Source: an uncultured Bacteroides sp. (lineage in GTDB: Bacteria > Bacteroidota > Bacteroidia > Bacteroidales > Bacteroidaceae). From it: DNA of 31,607 nucleotides. Where the stretch lies: contig CAJJYX010000014.1 of assembly GCA_905197435.1 (NCBI GenBank), forward strand, positions 1 to 31,607, given 5' to 3'. Below are positions 24,413 to 31,607 of the stretch, one piece after another (positions within the stretch are counted from its first letter, which is position 1; each line of letters begins with the position of its first letter). A program made the position numbers and the translations under genes. The notes under the pieces were generated by a model. The model was not told where the DNA came from. It did no database searches and was given only the letters and a program-made list of their open reading frames with translations.

Positions 24413-24463
24413 ACCTAATGTTTTCACAACGGAATAATCCTTATTGTGACTTGCTTCATTTTA
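24386..24463 (-). ncRNA. tracrRNA of the type II-C CRISPR-Cas9 system
   Basis: The minus strand just upstream of cas9 carries an anti-repeat, about 24443-24467. It is complementary to the first 26 bases of the crRNA repeat, with one bulged base and two G-U pairs; it begins ATACTAAAATGAAGCAAG and ends GTCACAAT. The tail continues AAGGATTATTCCGTTGTG, matching the nexus pattern AAGGnTAnTCCGTT seen in other tracrRNAs. It ends in a terminator hairpin (TCCCTCG/CGGGGGA) and six U residues at 24391-24386. A promoter sits directly upstream. The expected RNA is about 78-80 bases. It pairs with the crRNA repeat and loads Cas9. The mapped 5' end is inferred from the promoter and may shift by a few bases. 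Confidence 0.88.
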
Positions 24464-24469
24464 GTATGG

Positions 24470-24499
24470 CAAATGTATAAAATAAATATGGAAATACAA
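24470..24499 (-). promoter_or_regulatory. tracrRNA promoter (TTG-N19-TACATTTG)
   Basis: The minus strand has TTG (24499-24497), exactly 19 bases, then TACATTTG (24477-24470), a full Bacteroides -33/-7 promoter. Transcription would begin about 7 bases on, near 24463, at the start of the anti-repeat. The same TTG-N19-TAnnTTTG layout occurs in every CRISPR repeat. Confidence 0.75.
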
Positions 24500-24520
24500 T
24501 ACTTATATTAATAAAAAAAA

Positions 24521-24528
24521 TACCTTTG
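24521..24528 (+). promoter_or_regulatory. cas9 promoter -7 box
   Basis: TACCTTTG matches TAnnTTTG, 25 bases before the cas9 ATG. The expected transcript has a leader of roughly 20 bases. The promoter is divergent from, and its upstream region overlaps, the tracrRNA promoter. No clear -33 element. Confidence 0.6.
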
Positions 24529-24553
24529 ATGAAAATATTCAAAATATAATGCT

Positions 24554-26809
24554 ATGAAAACGGTACTTGGGTTAGATTTGGGAACTAACAGTATAGGATG
24601 GGCTGTAATAAACTCTGTAATTAAAGAGCAGAGTGAGAGATCTTGGATAGAAATGGCAGGAAGTAGAATAATTCCGATGGATGCCGCTATCTTGGGGGAC
24701 TTTGACAAAGGGAATTCTATATCACAGACAGCTGAAAGAACCCGTTTTAGAGGAGTACGTCGATTGAGAGAACGACAATTACTACGCCGCGAACGATTGC
24801 ATAAAGTTTTGAAGATTCTTGGCTTTCTGCCGGAGCACTATTTAAAAGGAATAGATTTTGAAAAGCATATGGGTAAATTCTTATCAGGTAGTGAACCAAA
24901 ATTGCCATGGGTAAAGGATGAAAGGGGAAAATATGCTTTTTTATTTCAGACGGCATTTCATGAAATGTTGGCGGATTTTGCAAAACACCAGCCTTCATTG
25001 GTTTCTGATGGTAAAAAAATCCCTTATGATTGGACGGTTTACTATCTCCGTAAGAAAGCTTTGACAGAAATGATAAGTAAAGAAGAACTGGCATGGATTC
25101 TTTTGAACTTTAATCAGAAACGTGGTTATTACCAGCTTAGAGGAGAAGAGGAGGAAGACAATGCAGGAAAGTCAGCTGAATTCTACGCATTGAAAGTCTT
25201 GTCGGTGGAAGCGACTGATGAAAAAAAAGGTCGGGATATATGGTATAATGTACATCTGGAGAATGGATGGATATATCGCAGAAGCAGTAGTGTACCGTTG
25301 GATTGGGAGGGTCAGGTAAAAGAGTTCATTGTAACTACTGACTTGAATCCGGATGGCACTCCAAAATTGGATAAATATGGTGAGGTGAAGCGTTCTTTCA
25401 GAGCTCCTAAAGAGGATGATTGGATGTTGATAAAGAAAAGGACTGAAGCGGATATTACCAATACTCATAAAACGATTGGGAGTTATATCTATGATACTTT
25501 GTTGCAGGAGCCACAACAAAAAATAATAGGAAAATTGGTGAAAGCGGTAGAAAGAAAGTTTTACAAGGAAGAACTGAACTTGATTTTGCAGAGGCAATGT
25601 ACTTTTCATGCAGAATTGCAGGATAGAGGTTTATACATGAAGTGTATTGAAGCATTGTATCCGAGCAATGAAGTGCGACGGAGAAATATAGCTAACCGGG
25701 ACTTTATCTATTTGTTAATGGATGATATCTTGTTTTATCAAAGACCGTTGAAAACCAAAAAGTCATTGATTGCTAATTGCCCTTATGAGGAAAATGAATA
25801 TGTAAACCGCAAAACAGGTGAAGTCAAAAAGGCTCCTTTAAAGTGTATAGCCAAGTCACATCCTCTTTTTCAGGAATTCCGTTTATGGCATTTCCTTTCC
25901 AATATTCGGGTATATCAAAAAGAAAAGGAAGTAAATGGAACTTTACGTTTGGATGTGGATGTGACAACGGAGTTTTTGAAAACAGAAGATGATTATGTGG
26001 CTCTATTTGATTGGTTGAACTCTCGAAAGGAAATAGATCAAAAGGCTTTTCTGAAATATCCTGCGTTTGGAATGAAAAAGGAAATCAATAATTATCGTTG
26101 GAATTATGTCGAGGATAAGTTCTATCCATGTAATGAGACGAGGTATGCGATTCTTTCCCGTTTGGAAAAGGCCGGTGTCAGTATTGATTTCTTATCTGAT
26201 GAAAAAGAAGCAGCCTTGTGGCATATCTTATATTCTGTAAGTGATAAGCAGGAAATAGAGAAAGCATTGAAAACCTTTGCTGCTAAGAACGGATTGAATG
26301 AATCCTTTGTGGAAGTGTTCAAGAAGTTTCCTCCTTTCAAGTCTGAATATGGAGCCTATTCTGCTAAGGCAATAAAGAAATTGTTGCCTTTGATGAGGTG
26401 CGGAAAGCATTGGGATGTGTCTTTGATTGATGGTACAACCAAGGAAAGAATAGAAAGGATAATAGCAGGTGAATGTGATGAGAGCATAGGTGCCAAGGTT
26501 AAAGAAAAGATGATGAACTTGTCGGATATATCTTGTTTTAAGAGGCTTCCGTTGTGGTTGGCTTGTTATGTAGTGTATAATCGTCATTCCGAAGATAAAG
26601 AAATAGCCAAATGGGAAACTCCTGCTGATATTGATGCTTATCTGGCTGCTTTTAAGCAACATTCACTAAGAAATCCTATTGTAGAACAAGTGATAACCGA
26701 GACATTGAGAGTTGTCAGGGACATTTGGAAACAAGTTGGGAAAATTGATGAAATCCATATTGAGTTAGGACGCGAGATGAAAAATCCTGCGAACAAGCGA
26801 AAAAAATGA
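24554..26809 (+). CDS. cas9: Cas9, N-terminal part (RuvC-I, bridge helix, REC lobe, RuvC-II); ends at an A7 slippery site
   Basis: A 751-residue open frame holding the first half of a large type II-C Cas9. RuvC-I is at the start (VLGLDLGTNSIGWAV, catalytic Asp8). The arginine-rich bridge helix follows at about residues 64-85 (RGVRRLRERQLLRRERLHKV). The REC lobe fills about 90-720, and RuvC-II is at the very end (IHIELGREMKNP, catalytic Glu737). The frame stops at TGA directly after CGA AAA AAA. The next frame continues the protein without loss (KRKK then MTTQILENENANLRIK), so a -1 shift within the run rebuilds a 1511-residue Cas9. Whether it is made as one protein, two proteins or not at all is open. 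Base composition is more AT-rich than the flanking housekeeping genes, which fits transfer. Confidence 0.9.
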   Translation: MKTVLGLDLGTNSIGWAVINSVIKEQSERSWIEMAGSRIIPMDAAILGDFDKGNSISQTAERTRFRGVRRLRERQLLRRERLHKVLKILGFLPEHYLKGIDFEKHMGKFLSGSEPKLPWVKDERGKYAFLFQTAFHEMLADFAKHQPSLVSDGKKIPYDWTVYYLRKKALTEMISKEELAWILLNFNQKRGYYQLRGEEEEDNAGKSAEFYALKVLSVEATDEKKGRDIWYNVHLENGWIYRRSSSVPLDWEGQVKEFIVTTDLNPDGTPKLDKYGEVKRSFRAPKEDDWMLIKKRTEADITNTHKTIGSYIYDTLLQEPQQKIIGKLVKAVERKFYKEELNLILQRQCTFHAELQDRGLYMKCIEALYPSNEVRRRNIANRDFIYLLMDDILFYQRPLKTKKSLIANCPYEENEYVNRKTGEVKKAPLKCIAKSHPLFQEFRLWHFLSNIRVYQKEKEVNGTLRLDVDVTTEFLKTEDDYVALFDWLNSRKEIDQKAFLKYPAFGMKKEINNYRWNYVEDKFYPCNETRYAILSRLEKAGVSIDFLSDEKEAALWHILYSVSDKQEIEKALKTFAAKNGLNESFVEVFKKFPPFKSEYGAYSAKAIKKLLPLMRCGKHWDVSLIDGTTKERIERIIAGECDESIGAKVKEKMMNLSDISCFKRLPLWLACYVVYNRHSEDKEIAKWETPADIDAYLAAFKQHSLRNPIVEQVITETLRVVRDIWKQVGKIDEIHIELGREMKNPANKRKK
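26800..26806 (+). promoter_or_regulatory. A AAA AAA heptamer at the Cas9 frame break, candidate -1 frameshift/slippage site
   Basis: Seven A residues are phased as X XXY YYZ in the upstream frame (CGA AAA AAA TGA). Sliding back one base gives CGA AAA AAA ATG, which continues into the second frame. The stop TGA follows at once and overlaps the ATG of the second frame (ATGA). An A8 tract would give an uninterrupted gene, so a one-base deletion or a sequencing error gives the same picture. Confidence 0.6.
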
Positions 26810-29088
26810 CTACTCAGATTCTGGAGAATGAAAATGCTAATTTACGTATAAAGGCATTACTTGCTGAATTTGTGAATCCGGAATATGGGGTAGAGAATAT
26901 CCGTCCCTATTCACCAAGCCAGCAAGAAATATTGCGGATTTATGAAGATGCGGTATTGAAGGGGGAAGAACAGATTCCAGAAGATATAAATGCAATATTG
27001 AAAAAATTCAATGATAGTAAAAGTGAATTACCGACGAAATCAGAATTTTTGCGTTATAAATTATGGTTGGAGCAGAAATATCGTTCACCTTATACCGGTG
27101 AACTGATACCTTTGGCTAAATTGTTCACTGCTGCGTATGAGATAGAACATGTCATACCTCAATCTCGTTATTTTGATGATTCATTCTCTAACAAGGTGAT
27201 ATGTGAATCTGCTGTGAACAAGTTGAAAGATAATCAACTGGGATATGAGTTTATCAAGAATTATCATGGACAGAAAGTGGAAGTGGGTTTTGGAAAGACA
27301 GTAAAAATTTTTTCTGTGGATAGTTACGAACGTTTTGTAAAGGAACAATATACAAAATCGAGTATGAAAATGAGGAAATTGTTGATGGATGATATTCCCG
27401 AGCAATTTATTGAACGCCAATTAAACGATAGCCGGTATATCAGTAAGGTTGTCAAAGGGCTTTTGTCGAATATCGTGCGTGAAAAGAATGATAGTGGTGA
27501 ATATGAACCGGAGGCTGTTTCAAAAAATATATTAGTTTGTACAGGAAGTGTGACGGACAGGCTGAAAAAGGATTGGGGAATGAATGACGTCTGGAACAGT
27601 ATTGTAGGTCCTCGTTTTGAGCGTTTAAATACTTTGACCGAAACTCAGTGCTATGGACATTGGGAGAATAAAAACGGAAAAAAAGTTTTTCAAACAGAAG
27701 TGCCCCTTGAATATCAGAAAGGGTTCAGTAAGAAGCGCATAGACCATCGGCATCATGCCATGGATGCAATAGTGATAGCTTGTGCTACACGGAATCATGT
27801 AAACTATCTGAATAATGAGTCTGCAAGCCGGAACGCGAAAATCTCCCGTTATGATTTGCAGAGATTGTTGTGTGATAAGAGTAGGGTGGATGGTAATGGT
27901 AATTATAAATGGATTATAAAGAAGCCATGGAATACTTTTACACAAGATGCAAGAGAGGTGTTAAGTGGGATAATAGTTAGTTTGAAACAGAATTTACGCA
28001 TTATAAATAAGACAACTAACGTTTATCAGCATTTTGATGCGGATGGAAATCTTGTTTATGAGAAACAGGAAACCGGTGATAGCTGGGCTATCCGTAAACC
28101 GATGCACAAAGATACAGTTTTTGGAGCGGTGAACTTGAGAAAAGTAAAAGTTGTGCGATTATCTGTAGCCTTGGATACTCCTGCCATGATTGTTGACAAA
28201 AGGATGAAGAGTAAAGTGTTTGAATTGTTATCTTATAAGTATGACAAGAAGAGGATTGAAAAATATTTTAAAGAGAATGCTTTCTTGTGGAAAGAACTGG
28301 ATTTTGCTAAAGTTGCAGTTTATTATTTTACGGAAGATACGGCGGAGCCTTTGGTTGCAGTGCGTAAATCGCTCGATTCTACTTTCAATGAGAAAAAAAT
28401 AAAAGAATCGGTAACGGATACTGGTATACAGAAGATTCTTCTAAAACATTTGTGTACAAAGGAAGGAAAGCCCGATTTAGCATTTTCTGCAGAAGGTATA
28501 GAGGAAATGAACCGCAATCTTTTACAGTTGAATGATGGCAAAAGACATCAGCCGATATACAAGGTAAGGGTATATGAACCGCGTGGAAATAAATTTAGTA
28601 TTGGTGTGCTTGGTAATAAGGGCACTAAATGGGTGGAAGCAGCCAAGGGAACCAATTTGTTTTTCGCTATTTATATAACAGAAGATGGAAAAAGAGTGTA
28701 TGAGACTATTCCTTTAAATCTGGTTATAGAGCGTGAAAAACAGGGACTTATCCCTGTACCGGATAGAAATGAAGAGGGAGATAGGCTATTGTTTTGGCTA
28801 TCTCCTAATGATTTGGTATATTTACCAACAAAAGAAGAACGGGAATTTGGTAGGATAAATGAGCCAATAGATAAGGGAAGGGTTTATAAGATGGTTTCAT
28901 CTTCTGGAAGTCAATGTTTTTTTATACCTCAAAATATTTCAAATGCTATTATTCCTATTAAGGAATTAGGTGCTAATAATAAAGCTGAAAAATCATGGGA
29001 TGGTGAGATGATAAAAAATATTTGTATTCCTATTAAAGTTGATAGATTGGGCAATATTATCGAGATGAGATATAAGGCAAATGAGTAA
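26806..29088 (+). CDS. cas9: Cas9, C-terminal part (HNH, RuvC-III, PAM-interacting region)
   Basis: A 760-residue open frame with the second half of Cas9. The HNH nuclease comes first: YEIEHVIPQSRYFDDSFSNK with catalytic His115, then the conserved Asn138 in ESAVNKLKDN. RuvC-III is RIDHRHHAMDAIVIACATRN, with His317 and Asp320. The remaining ~430 residues are the wedge and PAM-interacting region, including KVRVYEPRGNKFSIGVLGNK. Added to the first part, the numbering shifts by 751 (His866, Asp1071). All nuclease residues are intact and no further stop interrupts the frame, which argues that the break is recent or functional. The start ATG overlaps the upstream stop as ATGA, so reinitiation could also make this as a separate chain. 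cas1 starts 159 bases downstream. Confidence 0.9.
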   Translation: MTTQILENENANLRIKALLAEFVNPEYGVENIRPYSPSQQEILRIYEDAVLKGEEQIPEDINAILKKFNDSKSELPTKSEFLRYKLWLEQKYRSPYTGELIPLAKLFTAAYEIEHVIPQSRYFDDSFSNKVICESAVNKLKDNQLGYEFIKNYHGQKVEVGFGKTVKIFSVDSYERFVKEQYTKSSMKMRKLLMDDIPEQFIERQLNDSRYISKVVKGLLSNIVREKNDSGEYEPEAVSKNILVCTGSVTDRLKKDWGMNDVWNSIVGPRFERLNTLTETQCYGHWENKNGKKVFQTEVPLEYQKGFSKKRIDHRHHAMDAIVIACATRNHVNYLNNESASRNAKISRYDLQRLLCDKSRVDGNGNYKWIIKKPWNTFTQDAREVLSGIIVSLKQNLRIINKTTNVYQHFDADGNLVYEKQETGDSWAIRKPMHKDTVFGAVNLRKVKVVRLSVALDTPAMIVDKRMKSKVFELLSYKYDKKRIEKYFKENAFLWKELDFAKVAVYYFTEDTAEPLVAVRKSLDSTFNEKKIKESVTDTGIQKILLKHLCTKEGKPDLAFSAEGIEEMNRNLLQLNDGKRHQPIYKVRVYEPRGNKFSIGVLGNKGTKWVEAAKGTNLFFAIYITEDGKRVYETIPLNLVIEREKQGLIPVPDRNEEGDRLLFWLSPNDLVYLPTKEEREFGRINEPIDKGRVYKMVSSSGSQCFFIPQNISNAIIPIKELGANNKAEKSWDGEMIKNICIPIKVDRLGNIIEMRYKANE

Positions 29089-29128
29089 TGGTCAATTGTT
29101 TCGAGGCAAGAATCAAATTGATTTTTAC

Positions 29129-29136
29129 TATGTTTG
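29129..29136 (+). promoter_or_regulatory. Candidate promoter for cas1-cas2
   Basis: TATGTTTG matches TAnnTTTG, 112 bases before cas1, in the only sizeable gap of the cas operon. The -33 element is weak. It would let cas1-cas2 be expressed apart from the broken cas9. Confidence 0.35.
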
Positions 29137-29247
29137 GTAAGTATGTTACTACCGGAATATCTCAGAAAGAAAAAATGAACACATTGCCAAGAGCAAACTT
29201 TAGAGCTTTTTTTAGAAAATGATGAATAACTTATAAAATTTTATTCT

Positions 29248-30512
<1,265 letters not shown>

Positions 30513-30515
30513 AGA

Positions 30516-30541
30516 AAAATCCCGCACAATGGCGGGATTTT
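30516..30541. terminator. Bidirectional terminator between cas2 and the CRISPR array
   Basis: AAAATCCCGC (30516-30525) and GCGGGATTTT (30532-30541) form a perfect 10-bp stem with a 6-base loop. There are A residues on the left and T residues on the right, so it works for the cas operon on the plus strand. On the minus strand the same hairpin ends in GGGATTTTT, so it would also end transcripts coming from the array. Confidence 0.88.
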
Positions 30542-30546
30542 CTGGA

Positions 30547-30576
30547 GGAAATAGCATTCTTTTTTAGGCTGTTTCC
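30547..30576. repeat. Inverted copy of the repeat end at the cas2-proximal array border
   Basis: GGAAATAGC (30547-30555) is the reverse complement (one G-U) of GCTGTTTCC, the first nine bases of repeat 1 (30568-30576). It forms a hairpin across the array border. It might mark the insertion end for Cas1-Cas2, or fold in the RNA. Confidence 0.55.
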
Positions 30577-31537
30577 TATGGTTCAAAGATACTAAAATGA
30601 AAGCAAATCACAACTTTTACTCTAATTGTTATCAAAATATTCACGCTGTTTCCTATGGTTCAAAGATACTAAAATGAAAGCAAATCACAACTTCATTGTC
30701 ATAATTTTGATTTTATATTTGCTGTTTCCTATGGTTCAAAGATACTAAAATGAAAGCAAATCACAACCCGCAGAAGAGACCTTGTTGTTGTTCTCCAGCT
30801 GTTTCCTATGGTTCAAAGATACTAAAATGAAAGCAAATCACAACATAGAACAAGGGGTCACTGTTCAGTCTGTAGCTGTTTCCTATGGTTCAAAGATACT
30901 AAAATGAAAGCAAATCACAACTTACCCGCTGTTTTGAGGATGTAGTCTCTTGCTGTTTCCTATGGTTCAAAGATACTAAAATGAAAGCAAATCACAACAG
31001 TAATGTTTTCGTCTGTTGGGTTCTTCTTGCTGTTTCCTATGGTTCAAAGATACTAAAATGAAAGCAAATCACAACTATTGATTGATATTATTTTCTTTCC
31101 GTAAAGCTGTTTCCTATGGTTCAAAGATACTAAAATGAAAGCAAATCACAACAAGAATGTCACTGTTTTATTGGGCACCCCTGCTGTTTCCTATGGTTCA
31201 AAGATACTAAAATGAAAGCAAATCACAACGAAATCCCAGGTAGACGCTGATTTCGGTCTGCTGTTTCCTATGGTTCAAAGATACTAAAATGAAAGCAAAT
31301 CACAACAGGACTCGTAGCTGCGGTTGGTAACATAGTGCTGTTTCCTATGGTTCAAAGATACTAAAATGAAAGCAAATCACAACATTACTGCATCCGGCAA
31401 CCAAAATACCATTGCTGTTTCCTATGGTTCAAAGATACTAAAATGAAAGCAAATCACAACGTAAATATAATTCTTTTCCGTTTTCACAGTGCTGTTTCCT
31501 ATGGTTCAAAGATACTAAAATGAAGGCAAATCACAAT
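30568..31537 (-). CRISPR. Type II-C CRISPR array, 13 repeats of 47 bp and 12 spacers
   Basis: Repeats start at 30568, 30645, 30721, 30798, 30875, 30952, 31029, 31106, 31183, 31260, 31337, 31414 and 31491. On the plus strand each begins GCTGTTTCCTATGGTTC and ends GCAAATCACAAC; the crRNA strand is the minus strand (GTTGTGATTTGC...). Repeats 1-12 look identical. The last (31491-31537) has two substitutions, A to G at repeat position 35 and C to T at position 47. Spacers are 30 bases, except the second (30692-30720), which is 29. All spacers differ from each other and none matches elsewhere in the window by eye. Orientation is set by tracrRNA pairing, the repeat-embedded promoter and the terminator. 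Confidence 0.98.
31507..31533 (-). promoter_or_regulatory. Repeat-embedded promoter (shown for the cas-distal repeat; present in all 13)
   Basis: On the minus strand each repeat contains TATCTTTG (repeat bases 24-31), a perfect TAnnTTTG box. It is preceded by TTG at repeat bases 2-4 with exactly 19 bases between. Transcription would start about nine bases before each spacer. In this outermost, degenerate repeat both elements are still intact (box at 31514-31507). Confidence 0.6.
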
Positions 31538-31607
31538 AAATTCCTATCTTTAGAGGATGTAATTTAAACTGTGTCAGCAAGGAATAAAATATTAACTTTG
31601 CTAACAC
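31538..31607. other. Right flank of the CRISPR array, no gene seen
   Basis: Seventy AT-rich bases. GTGTCAGCAA (31571-31580) and TTGCTAACAC (31598-31607) form a 9-of-10 inverted repeat, and TAACTTTG (31593-31600) fits a plus-strand -7 box, perhaps for the next gene. No minus-strand TAnnTTTG box or other array promoter is apparent here apart from those in the repeats. Confidence 0.4.

Noticed and set aside
24146..24427. A 93-codon minus-strand frame upstream of nudC
   Set aside because: It begins inside the tracrRNA tail and crosses its terminator, with no family likeness.
24554..29088. Type II-A or II-B assignment
   Set aside because: No csn2 or cas4 follows; only cas1 and cas2 are present, and the array end and tracrRNA position fit II-C.
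29197..29244. A 15-codon open frame between cas9 and cas1
   Set aside because: It is too short, has no family likeness and is not in a coupled position.
31571..31607. Inverted repeat around a -7 box as an invertible promoter
   Set aside because: The loop is only 17 bases and the arms 10 bases with one mismatch; Bacteroides invertible promoters are larger with longer arms. The window ends here, so it cannot be followed.

Overview
The window comes from a Bacteroides-type gut bacterium (Bacteroidales). The evidence is the promoter style, with TAnnTTTG -7 boxes in front of many genes; the gadB-glsA-channel-gadC acid-resistance cluster; small Bacteroidetes-only secreted families; lipoprotein and 'AQ'-ending signal peptides; and a type II-C CRISPR-Cas locus with 47-bp repeats. 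No rRNA, tRNA or insertion sequence was seen.

Layout, left to right. (1) 1-2.3 kb: the end of a lipoprotein clostripain-like protease, then a decayed CoA-disulfide-reductase-like gene and a MarR-type regulator. (2) 2.4-4.2 kb: rlmH on the minus strand, divergent from a small secreted protein gene that overlaps nadC. (3) 4.2-4.8 kb: non-coding, with a perfect 30-bp inverted repeat and a degenerate 22-bp tandem repeat. (4) 4.8-8.8 kb: a YitT/YczE-like membrane protein, then a sigma-factor operon (ECF sigma, anti-sigma-like protein with a beta-barrel, lipoprotein, secreted protein whose signal peptide looks frameshifted). (5) 8.9-9.8 kb: a FabK/nitronate monooxygenase-like flavoprotein. (6) 9.9-15 kb, minus strand: glutamate decarboxylase, glutaminase, ion channel and glutamate/GABA antiporter. 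Glutaminase makes glutamate and ammonia, decarboxylase consumes a proton to make GABA, and the antiporter swaps GABA for glutamate. (7) 15.1-24.1 kb: MFS transporter, alanine dehydrogenase, M23 peptidase, C69 dipeptidase, phosphohexomutase and NudC.

(8) 24.4-31.5 kb: the CRISPR-Cas locus. It has a tracrRNA (minus strand) divergent from cas9, cas9 in two overlapping frames, cas1, cas2, a bidirectional terminator, and an array of 13 repeats and 12 spacers. Cas9 is interrupted exactly at an A AAA AAA run. That run is a canonical -1 slippery heptamer in the correct phase, followed at once by TGA, with the second frame's ATG overlapping the stop. A -1 slip would give a 1511-residue Cas9 with all RuvC and HNH catalytic residues. 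The options are programmed frameshifting, slippage or phase variation, a two-polypeptide Cas9, a recent null mutation, or a sequencing error. A second apparent homopolymer indel at about 8108-8115 means the last must be taken seriously.

Every repeat carries TTG-N19-TAnnTTTG on the minus strand, the same layout as the tracrRNA promoter. Each crRNA may therefore have its own promoter, with the array transcribed toward cas2 and ending at the shared terminator. The decayed repeat is at the far end from cas2, which suggests that new spacers enter next to cas2.
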